The notes below the pieces were generated by a model. It saw only the letters and a program-made list of their open reading frames with translations. It did not search any database and was not told the origin of the DNA. A program made the translations under genes and the position numbers. Below, one piece after another: positions 22,515 through 32,800 of a stretch of 64,000 nucleotides of DNA. Origin of the DNA: Nemertoderma westbladi (Eukaryota; Xenacoelomorpha; Nemertodermatida; Nemertodermatidae); NCBI GenBank assembly GCA_032718475.1, contig JAUCBJ010006752.1, positions 1 to 64,000 on the forward strand, read 5' to 3'. Positions within the stretch are counted from its first letter, which is position 1. Each line of letters opens with the position of its first letter.

Positions 22515-24000
22515 TAATGTTTTTATTCTTAAATTGTTACTTTTTCGATCGAATATACCCCAAAATCGGGAGAAAAAGTTTCACTTTTTTTCCCTGGGAA
22601 AAAAAGTAACCCATAGGATTGCATTGATTTTACTTGTTTTCGCGGCGAAAAAAGTAAATTAAAATATTTTTGGTGGAATTTCTTAAATTGTATTACTTAT
22701 ATTACATATATTGAAAGAGCATCGACGTAGAAAAGGTTTGCAAGTAATTTGAGCAAAATCCATGCACGCACTCAAAAGTTATTGCAACTTTTAGTGTCTG
22801 TGCGGCGTACTCCAAAACGAAACTCAATATCCAATATTGGTTTAAGTTGTTAAGCGGCTCTCTAGTTACGTAATAAATATTCGTGAACACTAAATTATTG
22901 TAACATTGAGTAAGGCAACATCGAGAGTTGAAGAGTACAGTAATTTGAATAGCAGTAACTATGGAAGCAATATAGAGAAAATACTGCAGTTAAATTTAAT
23001 TTTTAACACAACTGTACTTGCGTAGTATATCGCTATGTTTTATTAACGGTTGGAGCGGAGCTGATTCAATTTTATACTAGTTAAAGCATACTCAGGTGTA
23101 CTCAAGTACCCCTGAGAAATTAATTCATATTCCTATAGAAAGACACTGGTATACAGTCGTTTCGGCTTAGGACGTTTCGGTCCAGGACGTTTCGGTCTGG
23201 ACGATTCGGTCCGGACGTTTTGGCCCATGACTACAACGCAACTGAAAGAAAAGACCATGTTATTTGATTATATGACAATAATTATTCATTAAAGTTAGAC
23301 TTATTTCATAATAACATACAAACAAGTAAGTGTTGTTAAGTCTTAATGAAATATCTTTTATGAAAAGGCTATTTAATTTACCTTTACAGTATTACAAAAG
23401 GTCAGGTTCTACATGTATAACCGTATATCACACATTCTGGGACAGGCGATAATCTATGAATAATAGCGATTGGAGGTTAAACATTAGTCCTATTTAAAAT
23501 AATTAATGGGTATTATAATTAAAAGTTTAAAGTATCAAAATTATATGTACATAATCTTCTACATATTACATTGTGTCGACTAAACTTTATAATTGACTTA
23601 TAAGGGAGTAAAGTGAATCTTTGGGCCAAAACGTCCGACAAGCAAATATTATATTTAACTCATTGGGCCGAAACGTCCTAAGCCAAAACGTCTTAGACCG
23701 AAACGTCTGTTACCTAAAAAGACTACTGTACAAAGTTGAACTTTAGGATGAGCTTTGGGACATTGAACGTTATTGAACATTTACTGTAGTATTTCGCTGT
23801 TTTATTAAATAATTGAGCAACAAAAAGTTCCAATTCAAGAATAAAATTACGTATTACATGAGAAAAAAAGCGTAGAACATTATTTTTTTCAATATTCTCT
23901 CGACCCTTCATTTACCTCTCTGACGCTCGGTAAATAAAATACCTCGAGAATAAGGAAAAAAGTTCTACATTTTTTTCCATGTAATAAATAATTATTTGTA
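22515..24000. repeat. interspersed repeat family A, copy 2, split by a MITE
   Basis: Matches the copy at 28.1-28.8 kb over TTTTATTCTTAAATTGTTAC, ATACCCCAAAATCGG, GAGCAAAATCCATGCAC, CAGTAACTATGGAAGCAA and, after an interruption, GCAACAAAAAGTTCCAATT and CTCTCTGACGCTCGGTAAAT. The match stops near 23040 and resumes near 23790. The gap is filled by the MITE at 23165-23705 plus flank, so the MITE or its carrier inserted into an existing copy. Confidence 0.8.
23165..23705. mobile_element. MITE-like element with repeated GACGTTTCGG termini
   Basis: The left end carries ACAGTCGTTTCGGCTTAGGA and further GACGTTTCGGTC steps. The right end is its reverse complement (CCTAAGCCAAAACGTCTTAG, then ACCGAAACGTCTGT). 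The terminal inverted repeats are themselves made of short direct repeats. No ORF was found inside, so it is non-autonomous. Exact ends and target duplication are not certain. Confidence 0.7.
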
Positions 24001-24379
24001 ATAAATCAATAATTGAATGTAATTCCAGTAATTTTAGTACAGTTAGCAACACTGTAGATACTAAACAGAAAAGTGAAGTGGGTATCGTGCAGTTTACCAT
24101 GATACCGTAAGATGTATTTCCTAGATTTCAACGTCGAGCTAGTTTTCTTTCGGCCTTGTCCCGGTTTTCGGCCTGTGTTTATTACCAGTTTCAGTATAGG
24201 GGAAAAGATTACTAAAGGTAATGCATAAACCCTAGAAAGAATAATATTGCGGAACTGCAATACGTAGGCCTCTACTGATACTGTGAAATCTACTATCACT
24301 ATTATTTATACTTACTAAAAAATTAACTTACTAATTATTTCAGAATTTTAGTACTGTAGTCTACAGTAGTTTAGATAAC

Positions 24380-24735
24380 CTACTCTGTAAAGTGCTCTTT
24401 TCTCTCAATTGGTAATGAGATACTGTACTGTAGTTTTTTTTTATTTGGTTAGAAAAACTCGCATACTGTATGATGTTTCTCTCTCTGTATTCTTACCGGA
24501 ATAGTTTATTGTTTTGGTTAGAAAAGCACGCCTCTGTATTCTGTAACCTACTCCTTTTCCTGTATTGCTAAAGAAAACGTTTATTGTTTTGGTTAGAAAA
24601 GCCCGCCTTTGTAACCTGCTGCTTTCCCTGTATTGCTAAAGAAAAAGGGGCTTATTGTTTTGGATAGAAAAGCCCGCCGTTGTAACCTGCTCCTTTCCCT
24701 GTATTGCTAAAGAAACGTTTATTGTTTTGGGTTGG
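24380..24735. repeat. minisatellite family B, second locus (about 5 copies)
   Basis: Units with TTTATTGTTTTGGTTAGAAA, then GCCCGCCTTTGTAACCTGCT, then CCTTTCCCTGTATTGCTAAA. The sequence is clearly the same family as 10.56-11.48 kb, but with a locus-specific linker (TATTGCTAAAGAAA instead of CAATTGGTAACAATA). Confidence 0.9.
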
Positions 24736-24884
24736 AAAAGCTATCCTGACAGTAGGCCTACTATATAACCGATATGTATCCAAACCGAAATCTCACATCT
24801 CTCGACACTGCGACTGATTTAGTATAAGAGGTGGCGTAGCCCTGTTTAATTTGAGTTACAGTATTTGTTTTCACTCTTGTCTAA

Positions 24885-24985
24885 TGTGGGGCGAGCCACG
24901 AAGTTTGCTTTGTCGGATTTAAAACTGTCGAATGGAAAATTTGCAGGCATCAATAAGAGAGTTTAGACACCATCTTTTCAAGAGT
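24885..24985. repeat. one-sided fragment of the 45-kb MITE family
   Basis: Starts with TGTGGGGCGAGCCACGAAGT and goes on with TTTGTCGGATTTAAAACTG and AATTTGCAGGCATCAATA. These match the element at 45.03-45.55 kb (GTCGGATTTAAAGCTGCC, AATTTGTAGGTATCAATA). Its right end was not found. 25000-26680 beyond it shows no gene. Confidence 0.7.
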
Positions 24986-25910
24986 CTCCAGCTACATAGA
25001 TGGCGAAATGACTGAATTCCTTTTTTATTGAATAATACTTTCCGATTACTCATACACTGATCGGTTATTTTCAGATTTAGATGCCACCTCCAGGCCGCAG
25101 CCCCTAGGCTTTACAGTAATAATCCTACTGTATACGTAGAAGAGGCCCTGCAACGCTGCAAGTTTGTAAAGCTGATAGTTAATAGTCTGCCTGCATTAGG
25201 TACTGTAGTTATTGGTAGACTTCCACTCGACTGTGTGTTTGAGTTTTTCAGTGTGACTTAGTAAGTAACTTATACTGTAGTAGAATGTCAGTATTCTATT
25301 AGGTCGGGTTAAGAGTCAGGTTAGTTGATTCGAAGGATAGATTCAAGCACAAGTGGCAGAAAATCTGCGCAAAAGGACATCTGCAGCAGATTTGGAGGTA
25401 AAATACATATAATGTTCATAACAAATTTAGGTTATTTTAGGTTCTATTGGATTCTTTAGGGTGTTTTGGGTTCTATTGGGTTGTTTCAGCACGAAAAAGC
25501 TTTCGAATGATATAAGATACTTTCCTACAGTATTTGATCAACTTTGAAATTTCGCATAAAAGTTGCAATTTTTACCGCTTTAAAGTGACAGTGAGAATTA
25601 CCAAAGCTAAAACGTTGAGGAAGACATTAGCCTTGATATTGGGAATATTTAATAGATAATATAATAATTGTATTATATTTAACTGTAAACTTTAAATAAT
25701 CAATGTCTGTCAACAAACAAATCGTTATTTAACTTGTCTCAAGTATTCCAAATGAACAATAACTATATGGAGCATTGCAGTGCCCTATTGCTGTAGGTTA
25801 TGATTTTGCTTTTACTGTTTTGAATCTAATCACATGAAAGTTTTTTTATATGATAGATCAAAGATGGGGCAACATACTATCAGGCGAAATTTTGTGACAA
25901 TAATTCTGCG

Positions 25911-25926
25911 CCGCTAGGTGGCGCTA
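25911..25926 (+). promoter_or_regulatory. CTCF-like motif
   Basis: CCGCTAGGTGGCGCTA matches the vertebrate/insect CTCF core consensus (CCRSYAGRKGGCGCTR) at every defined position. It lies in a long non-coding stretch. A single motif match is weak evidence of binding. Confidence 0.3.
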
Positions 25927-26687
25927 CAAATTTATGCTAATTTTTTTGGCTTGTTATAAATAGTATTAAATGTTATAACAAAAAATTTCAATAAGTTGTC
26001 TGATAGTTTTATGCAGAGTTTTATGCAGGATGCCTAATTGCTCAAAAATTGTAGAAGTAGTAGGGCTTTGAAATTGACAATTTCATAAAAAAAATATTTG
26101 GAGATAAATCGACCTTTCCTTATACAGTACATAGTAATAGTAATTTCAATAGGTCTCCCTAAATGGAAATTGGTATAACTGGAAAACTAAAAGAGCTATT
26201 AAATAGCGGTTTTCAGATTTGGTAAACACCACTTAATCGTGCATTATAATCGATCATAAAAATAATTTCGACATATTTTGTATCAAAATGGTGTATCCCC
26301 CCCCCCCCTCCCCCCTTAAAATACATTCTATAGTTGTTCCAAAACCCACGCAATAAAAAAAACATAATATTATTTATTACTCAGTTGGTATCTAATACAA
26401 CGCGAAACAATGCTCAATAGAAAATAATCCGATGATAATAATTGACAAGCGAATGAAGTTGTCACAACGTAGTTAAATATAATACTAACGGTATTATAAC
26501 AAACAATATTAACGGTTCGGTTACTATAAACCAAATAATATATAAAAAATAGAAAAACCTACTTAACTTAGAACCTATAAAGCATAAGGCCTTACTTATT
26601 GTATATTCGTAGCTTAAGTGTCATAATGCCTCAAGTCTAAAAATGCAATTGTTCAGGAGAGCCTATAAAAGATATTGAGAGATATAG

Positions 26688-26880
26688 GGCCTTTCTCCAG
26701 TAAAATATTGTCCAATAGGATTATTAGAATTCACTCTATTACTTAATAATCACCACTTCCTATTGGTTAAATAAAAATTTACATAGGGCCTTTCTGCAAT
26801 AAAATATTGTTCGCTCTATATAGGGCTTCACTTTACCACGCAATAATCATAATTTCCCATTGGTTAAAGTGTTCAAAACT
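26688..26880. repeat. two-copy direct repeat, about 100 bp
   Basis: TAGGGCCTTTCTCCAGTAAA, then ATATTGTCC, recurs as TAGGGCCTTTCTGCAATAAA, then ATATTGTTC. Both copies are followed by CCTATTGGTTAAA or CCCATTGGTTAAA. Confidence 0.6.
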
Positions 26881-26899
26881 TCACAAGCTGATAGAGCAT

Positions 26900-27445
26900 G
26901 AGGGGCGTGCCACGCAGTCAGGACACAATTAGAATTAGTAAATAGGGCAAAATTTCATGACTGTCTGTCTGTAATGAAAAATTCATTCGTAAATAACTTT
27001 TGAAGATATTAACAATTTTCAACCAAATTTTGTATGGGCATCCTAAACAAAAAGTTGCAATATTTTTGAAAGTTACGGGCAAATACCTCTCGAACTTTAG
27101 ACTCCCGATCAAATTGTTTTTTTTGCCAAATTTCGCGTGCTGCGCGACGCCCTGTTAAATTGTGGAATTGTTTAACAAAGTAATAACCGACACGTTCGTG
27201 GGGCGTTGCGCAGCACGCAGACATGAGAAAGTTCAAAACAAGTTCGATTTGATCTGGAGTCAAAAGTTCGTGAGGTATATTTGTCCATAACTTTAAAAAT
27301 TATTGGAACTTTTTCTCTAGCATGCCCATACAAAATTTGGTTGAAAATGGTTAAAATTTTCAAGCTATTTACGAATGAATTTTTAATTAAGGACGGACGG
27401 ACATTTATGCGCTAAGGCTCGCCCTGACTGCGTGGCTTGCCCCAC
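26900..27445. mobile_element. foldback MITE, about 545 bp
   Basis: Near-perfect hairpin. The left arm begins GGGGCGTGCCACGCAGTCAG and the right arm ends CTGACTGCGTGGCTTGCCCC. Inner arms match through AAAAATTCATTCGTAAATA, TTTTCAACCAAATTTTGTAT and GCGTGCTGCGC. The axis is near 27165. The terminus (GGGGCRWGCCACG) is related to the GTGGGGCGAGCCACG end of the 45-kb element. No ORF for a transposase is present. Confidence 0.85.
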
Positions 27446-27833
27446 AAAAATCGACTTAGGGCCTTATGACACTTAAGCTACAGTATTTTGTACATTCAGC
27501 ACATGCCACAATTGCATGGTTAATATTAGGTTATTGCTTAGTTGTACCACTATAAATTATCAAAAATACATAAAGATGGGGTTCACCATTTCTAATATCA
27601 GAATGAGATTTATTGTGTGCTGTAATATTTTGAATTTGAGTTGAGCTGATATTACAACTGTTATAAATAAGATTATAATGGGATTTTGATCAGACTTGGA
27701 GAAACGAGGAAACATGTTATGGGAATTTAATCATCGATACTGACTATTGGCCGCATCAATTCAGCCCTCCCTCCTGAGATTTGCTCGCTCATTTAGTCCA
27801 GTTCTAGAACATCCCGTCAATACTTTATCTTAA

Positions 27834-27965
27834 GGCTGGTTTTTACACGTGGCAACTTTTTTGAGACTTTGTTTTTTAACAACTTAGTTGTTCGCAGTGT
27901 AAATGTGGCAACTTTGTTACATCAATAACGAAGTTGCTCTGAAGGTTACCATGTAAAAACCGGCC
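27834..27965. mobile_element. piggyBac-like MITE (TTAA flanks), 132 bp
   Basis: Inverted termini GGCTGGTTTTTACA and TGTAAAAACCGGCC are flanked on both sides by TTAA, the target duplication typical of piggyBac-type transposition. Inside are repeated GTGGCAACTTTGT-like words. Non-coding. Confidence 0.7.
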
Positions 27966-28099
27966 TTAAGAGCGGTATCACTGAGTCATCTTTTTTAAAC
28001 GCTTGCAACTAAAGAAAGAAATAAAAATCTGACTCACCCAGTAAGGAGGACGGACAAACTATTGATTTTTAAAATTTAATCTCATAAGATTTGTAGAAC

Positions 28100-28785
28100 A
28101 TTTTATTCTTAAATTGTTACTTTGTCGCACAAATATACCCCAAAATCGGCACAAAAAGTATTACTTTTTCCCTAGGAAAAAAGTACCCCATTGCATTGAT
28201 TTTACTTTTTTCCATGCGAAAAAAGTTATATAAGAAAATGTGAAAATATTTTTGATGTAATTTCTTAAAATGTATTTCCTATGTTGAAAGAGCATCGAAG
28301 TGGAAAAGGTTTGGGGGTAATTTGAGCAAAATCCATGCACACACTCAGAAGTTATTGCAACTTTATTGTCTACAATCTATTGTACTCCAAAACGGAACTC
28401 AATATTCAATATTGGTCTATGTTGTTACGTAATGAATATTCAAGAACATTAAATTATTTAACGTTGATCGTTTAACTACTGTCTGAGGCAGCATCAGGAG
28501 TTGAAGAGTACAGTAATTTGAATCGCAGTAACTATGGAAGCAACATAGTAAAATACTAGTTCAATTTATTATGTAACACTGTATCGTTCTAAAAAAATTT
28601 TATTTTATTAAAGAATTGGGTAACAATAACAAAACAGTACTAATTTAGGAGTAAAAATTACGTATTATTACATGGGAAAAAATGAATAATTTCAATATTC
28701 TCTCGACTTATTATAGTCAGCGCTCGGTAAATAAAATTAATCGAGAACAGTGGAAAAAGTTAGGCTTTTTCACAAATAATAATCA
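28100..28785. repeat. interspersed repeat family A, copy 3 (most complete)
   Basis: Continuous across the place where copy 2 is interrupted. Shared words include TTTTATTCTTAAATTGTTAC, ATACCCCAAAATCGG, GAGCAAAATCCATGCAC, CAGTAACTATGGAAGCAA and CAGCGCTCGGTAAATAAAAT. It ends near a poly-T/poly-G run at 28790-28812, followed by a SINE 3' tail (28855-28950, ATGAGTACCAGTTAAATAAA) of the same type as the SINE at 42.7 kb. Confidence 0.8.
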
Positions 28786-29802
28786 CAATTTTTTTTTTTG
28801 GGGGGGGGGGGGTTGGGGTGCGGTCCACTGAATTACGACACGATACTATTCCAATGATAAATGATGATAAATGAGTACCAGTTAAATAAATGGGAGCAAA
28901 TCTTGGGATCGTCGCCTCCGGCTTCGGTCGACTGTTTGCTTTGCTTGCTTACTATTCCAAACAATGATGTAATATTAATGCTGCAAGTTATATTGCACTA
29001 AAATCTTCATTAATGTCGGTTATGTAAAACTTTAAAAATTTAAATGTTATTGAAATAGTTTCTTTTAGTAAAACGTCAGAGATGGTGGCAAAAAATATAT
29101 TTTTTTCGCCACTATTTAATATTTATTTTAAAAAATGTGCTACACGGATTCCTTGCAGTATCACACCCTGTCTGGTCCTTTATCGTTGTAAGGACAATGC
29201 GGGGAAACTATGAACTGAACATGAGTGAATTTGTACGATACAGGCGTTCTAGAAGTAAAGTTAGTTAGTTCTAGAACGCCTTAGTTAGATATCATAAGAA
29301 TATAACTCATAAAATAACCAACAAATACACTTTAAACGCCATAAATAATACTAGAAGTGACAATAAATGATGGTAGTTTAACTAACAATATTGCATTACA
29401 AAGAGAAACTAATGTAAACGAACTAAATAATAGAAAATTCACTGTGTTAGTAGAGAAATTAAATGTTGAGAACTATTGCATATAAATTAAATCAGAAAAC
29501 AATAACAGAAAAATAACTGCTAATACATATGAAATATTAAGAACTATTTATTGCATAGAATTCATTGCGGTTATTTGATTTCGCATGTTATTTTAATCGC
29601 TGCAGGCAGAGGCCAAATGGCAACGTATGCTATTCAGACACATCATAAGTATATAAATAAGTATAAGCACTAACTAACAGATATCTACTATATGAAAAAA
29701 ATTTAACACATAAACTTAAACACAACACAAAATAGCCAATCCAGTTAATAAATAAACAATATATTATATACTACAATGAAATAGGCCCTAGTCGGTTTTA
29801 GT

Positions 29803-32800
29803 TTATAATAATGAATGACTTACTGATAAACAATGAACGTCAGCTACCGTATCCAGCGATTTATTCTCCACGGTATAGGCATTACCACATGGAATCATAA
29901 AATTAGATCCGGGCTTGAGAACCAACGGCCTGTTCGATCCCATGGTCAATGTAACGGATCCACTGAGGACGAGATAGTTCATTGTCAAGGAAACATTGGC
30001 CCTGAAGGAACGCGAGTATCCCGTAGCAAAGGATACGATACCGACCTTAAAGTCAGTCTGGTCCTGCAGACAAACCACCGACAAACACCCGTCGTCTTTG
30101 GTATGTTCCCACTCAGGACTATCGTAAGAAGAGACGCATTTCATCTTATAAGACTGGTTATCGGCTCCTTGGACCAGGCACAAACTATCATCTGAGCTGA
30201 CAGAAGTCCCGTTATCGCCAGAACCATCGTCCTCATCTACTGCGAACAGAGGCTTTCCTGTTTTCGGTCTTATATTCTCCTTGGGTTTCACGTCGGGTAA
30301 TTGATCACCATCAGGCGATTGAACTCCAACAATCTCTCGCATATGATCTGCTGTAACTCGGTAAATTATTTTCTGGCCCAAAAACCCCCAACGTAGTCGA
30401 GATACCCGAGTACGTTCCGATCGTCTGAGTCCGTCCGGAGCCGGTCTCGGTTTATAAATCTCTCCACTGTCAGGAATTTTCTCATTAATCTTGGTCGACA
30501 CCAACTTTGATTTCTTTGTTTTCCTTTGTTTTTTTCCTTTTAATTTATAATTACCTTCCGCGTCTCCACGGTGACCAATAGAGTTACCCAGACTCGGATC
30601 CTCATTCTCCATTGAGGTATGTCTACAACTGACTTCTTTATTGAAAGTTACATTCTTTGCCGGGGTTTTAGTCCGGTGGCCAGAGCTTTCGATCACTTGC
30701 TGCTTCCGACTTTTAGGTATCTGTTCAATTAAGGTATTATTATTGTCGCCAATATTTGTAGCTGGATCGAAGTCACTCTGAGAGCTTTCAGAACTGGATA
30801 ATACACGTCTCCTAGTAGAAGCTCCTCTATTATCAGTTGATGGCAGTTTTTTATTGATGTTTTTTTGCCTTATCTGTTTGGTACTAGTCTCGCCTTGCTC
30901 ATTTGAAAAATTGGAAATGGACAAATTATTTCCAATACTTAATCTTCGAGGTTGATCCGACGTGTTCCTAGTAATATGATTAACCTCCTTAGCAATAATG
31001 GTCGCGGGATCAAGGTCAGACCGATCAACATCACTTTGGGGGAGCGTGATAGAAGATTTTCTTCTAGAACTTCGCCGACTGGCGCTAGATGATGTCTCAT
31101 CGATAGGTTGAATTGCATTTGATAATTTGGAAATTGACGAATTATTTCCAATTCCGGTACCGGTACTTGATCTTTGAGGACGATTCGACGTGTTACTAGT
31201 AATATGATGCTTCTGATGATTAGGTTTCTCTGACTGTTCAATTAAGGTATCATTATAATCGCCAATATTTGTAGCTGGATCGAAGTCACCCTGAGAGCTT
31301 TCAGAACTGGATAATACACGTCTCCTAGTAGAAGCTCGTCTATTGTCAGCACTTAATGGGAGTTTGTTATTGATGTTTTTTTTCCTTATCTGTTTGGTAC
31401 TAGTCTCACCGCGCTCATTTGATAAATTGGAAATGGATAAATTATTTCCAATACTTGATCTTCGAGGTTGATCCGACGTGTTCCTAGTAATATGATTAAC
31501 ATCCTCGGCAATAAAGGTCGTGGGATCAAGGTCAGACTGATCAACATCACCTTGGGGGAGCGTGATAGAAGATTTTTTTCTAGAACTTCGTCGACTGGCG
31601 CTAGATGATGTCTCATCGATAGGTTGAATTCCATTTGATAATTTGGAAATTAATGAATTATTTCCAATTCCGGTACCGGTACTTGATCTTTGAGGACAAT
31701 TCGACGTGTTACTAGTAATATGATGCTTCTGATGATTAGGTTTCTCTGACTGTTTAATTGAGGTATTATTATAATCGCCAATATTTGTAGCTGGATCGAA
31801 GTCACTCTGAGAACTTTCAGAACAGGATAATACACGTCTCCTAGTAGAAGCTCGTCTATTGTTAGCAGTTAATGAGAGTTTTTTATTGATGGTTCTTTGC
31901 CTTATCTGTTTGGTACTAGTCTCACCGCGCTCATTTGATAAATTGGAAATGGACGAATTATTTCCAATACTTAATCTTAGAGGTTGATCCGACGTGTTCT
32001 TACTATTACTAATATGGTTTACATCCTTGTTATGGGACTCAGCAATAATGGCTGCTGGATCAAGGTCAGACTGATCAACATAACTTTGGGGGAGGGTGAT
32101 GGAAGATTTTTTTCTAGAACTTCGTCGACTGGCGCCAGATGATGTTTCATCGATAGGTTGAATCCCATTTCTTTGATTTGTTTTGATTTGGGGTCTAGGT
32201 TCTTTAATGCAACCCCGAGTGGTGATTGGTTGAGTACCAGATCCTGGGACGGTTGCATCTATGCCATGACTTTGTGATGTTGCATTTATACGACTGTGAT
32301 GTGAAGAACTGTTTTGATTAACTTGAAGATTTGTAAGATCTTCTAAAAAGACACTGTAAGATCCAGATCGAGTTACTCTGGATTTGGAAGTATTTTTGAA
32401 GCTGTTGTCATTCTCTGTAGAAGGTATCGTCTGTTTAACAATTGATTCTGATTCATTATCAGTGGTAGAAGGACTAAAGATTGCAGAAATTGTAGGCCTA
32501 TTTTTTGTTGAAGGCGTATTTATAGGAATGGTTTTGTTGGAGCCTGAACGATGAGGCAACCTGTATTTACTGTTGTCTATGACTTCTGATGCGCCATTAA
32601 CTACTCTGGGGAATAAAGAAGATAATTCAGCTGTGATGGGTAAATCACAGGCGGAGGATTTTGAATTAACCTCTTCACTATTAAATGGTTTTGATACAGC
32701 TGAGCGAAGGTTTCGACTCACATTATGAACCATTGATGAAGACAAAGACTTGCGAGAGACAAAGTCCTCGGAAAAATCAACTTGGTTAGGACCATTACAA

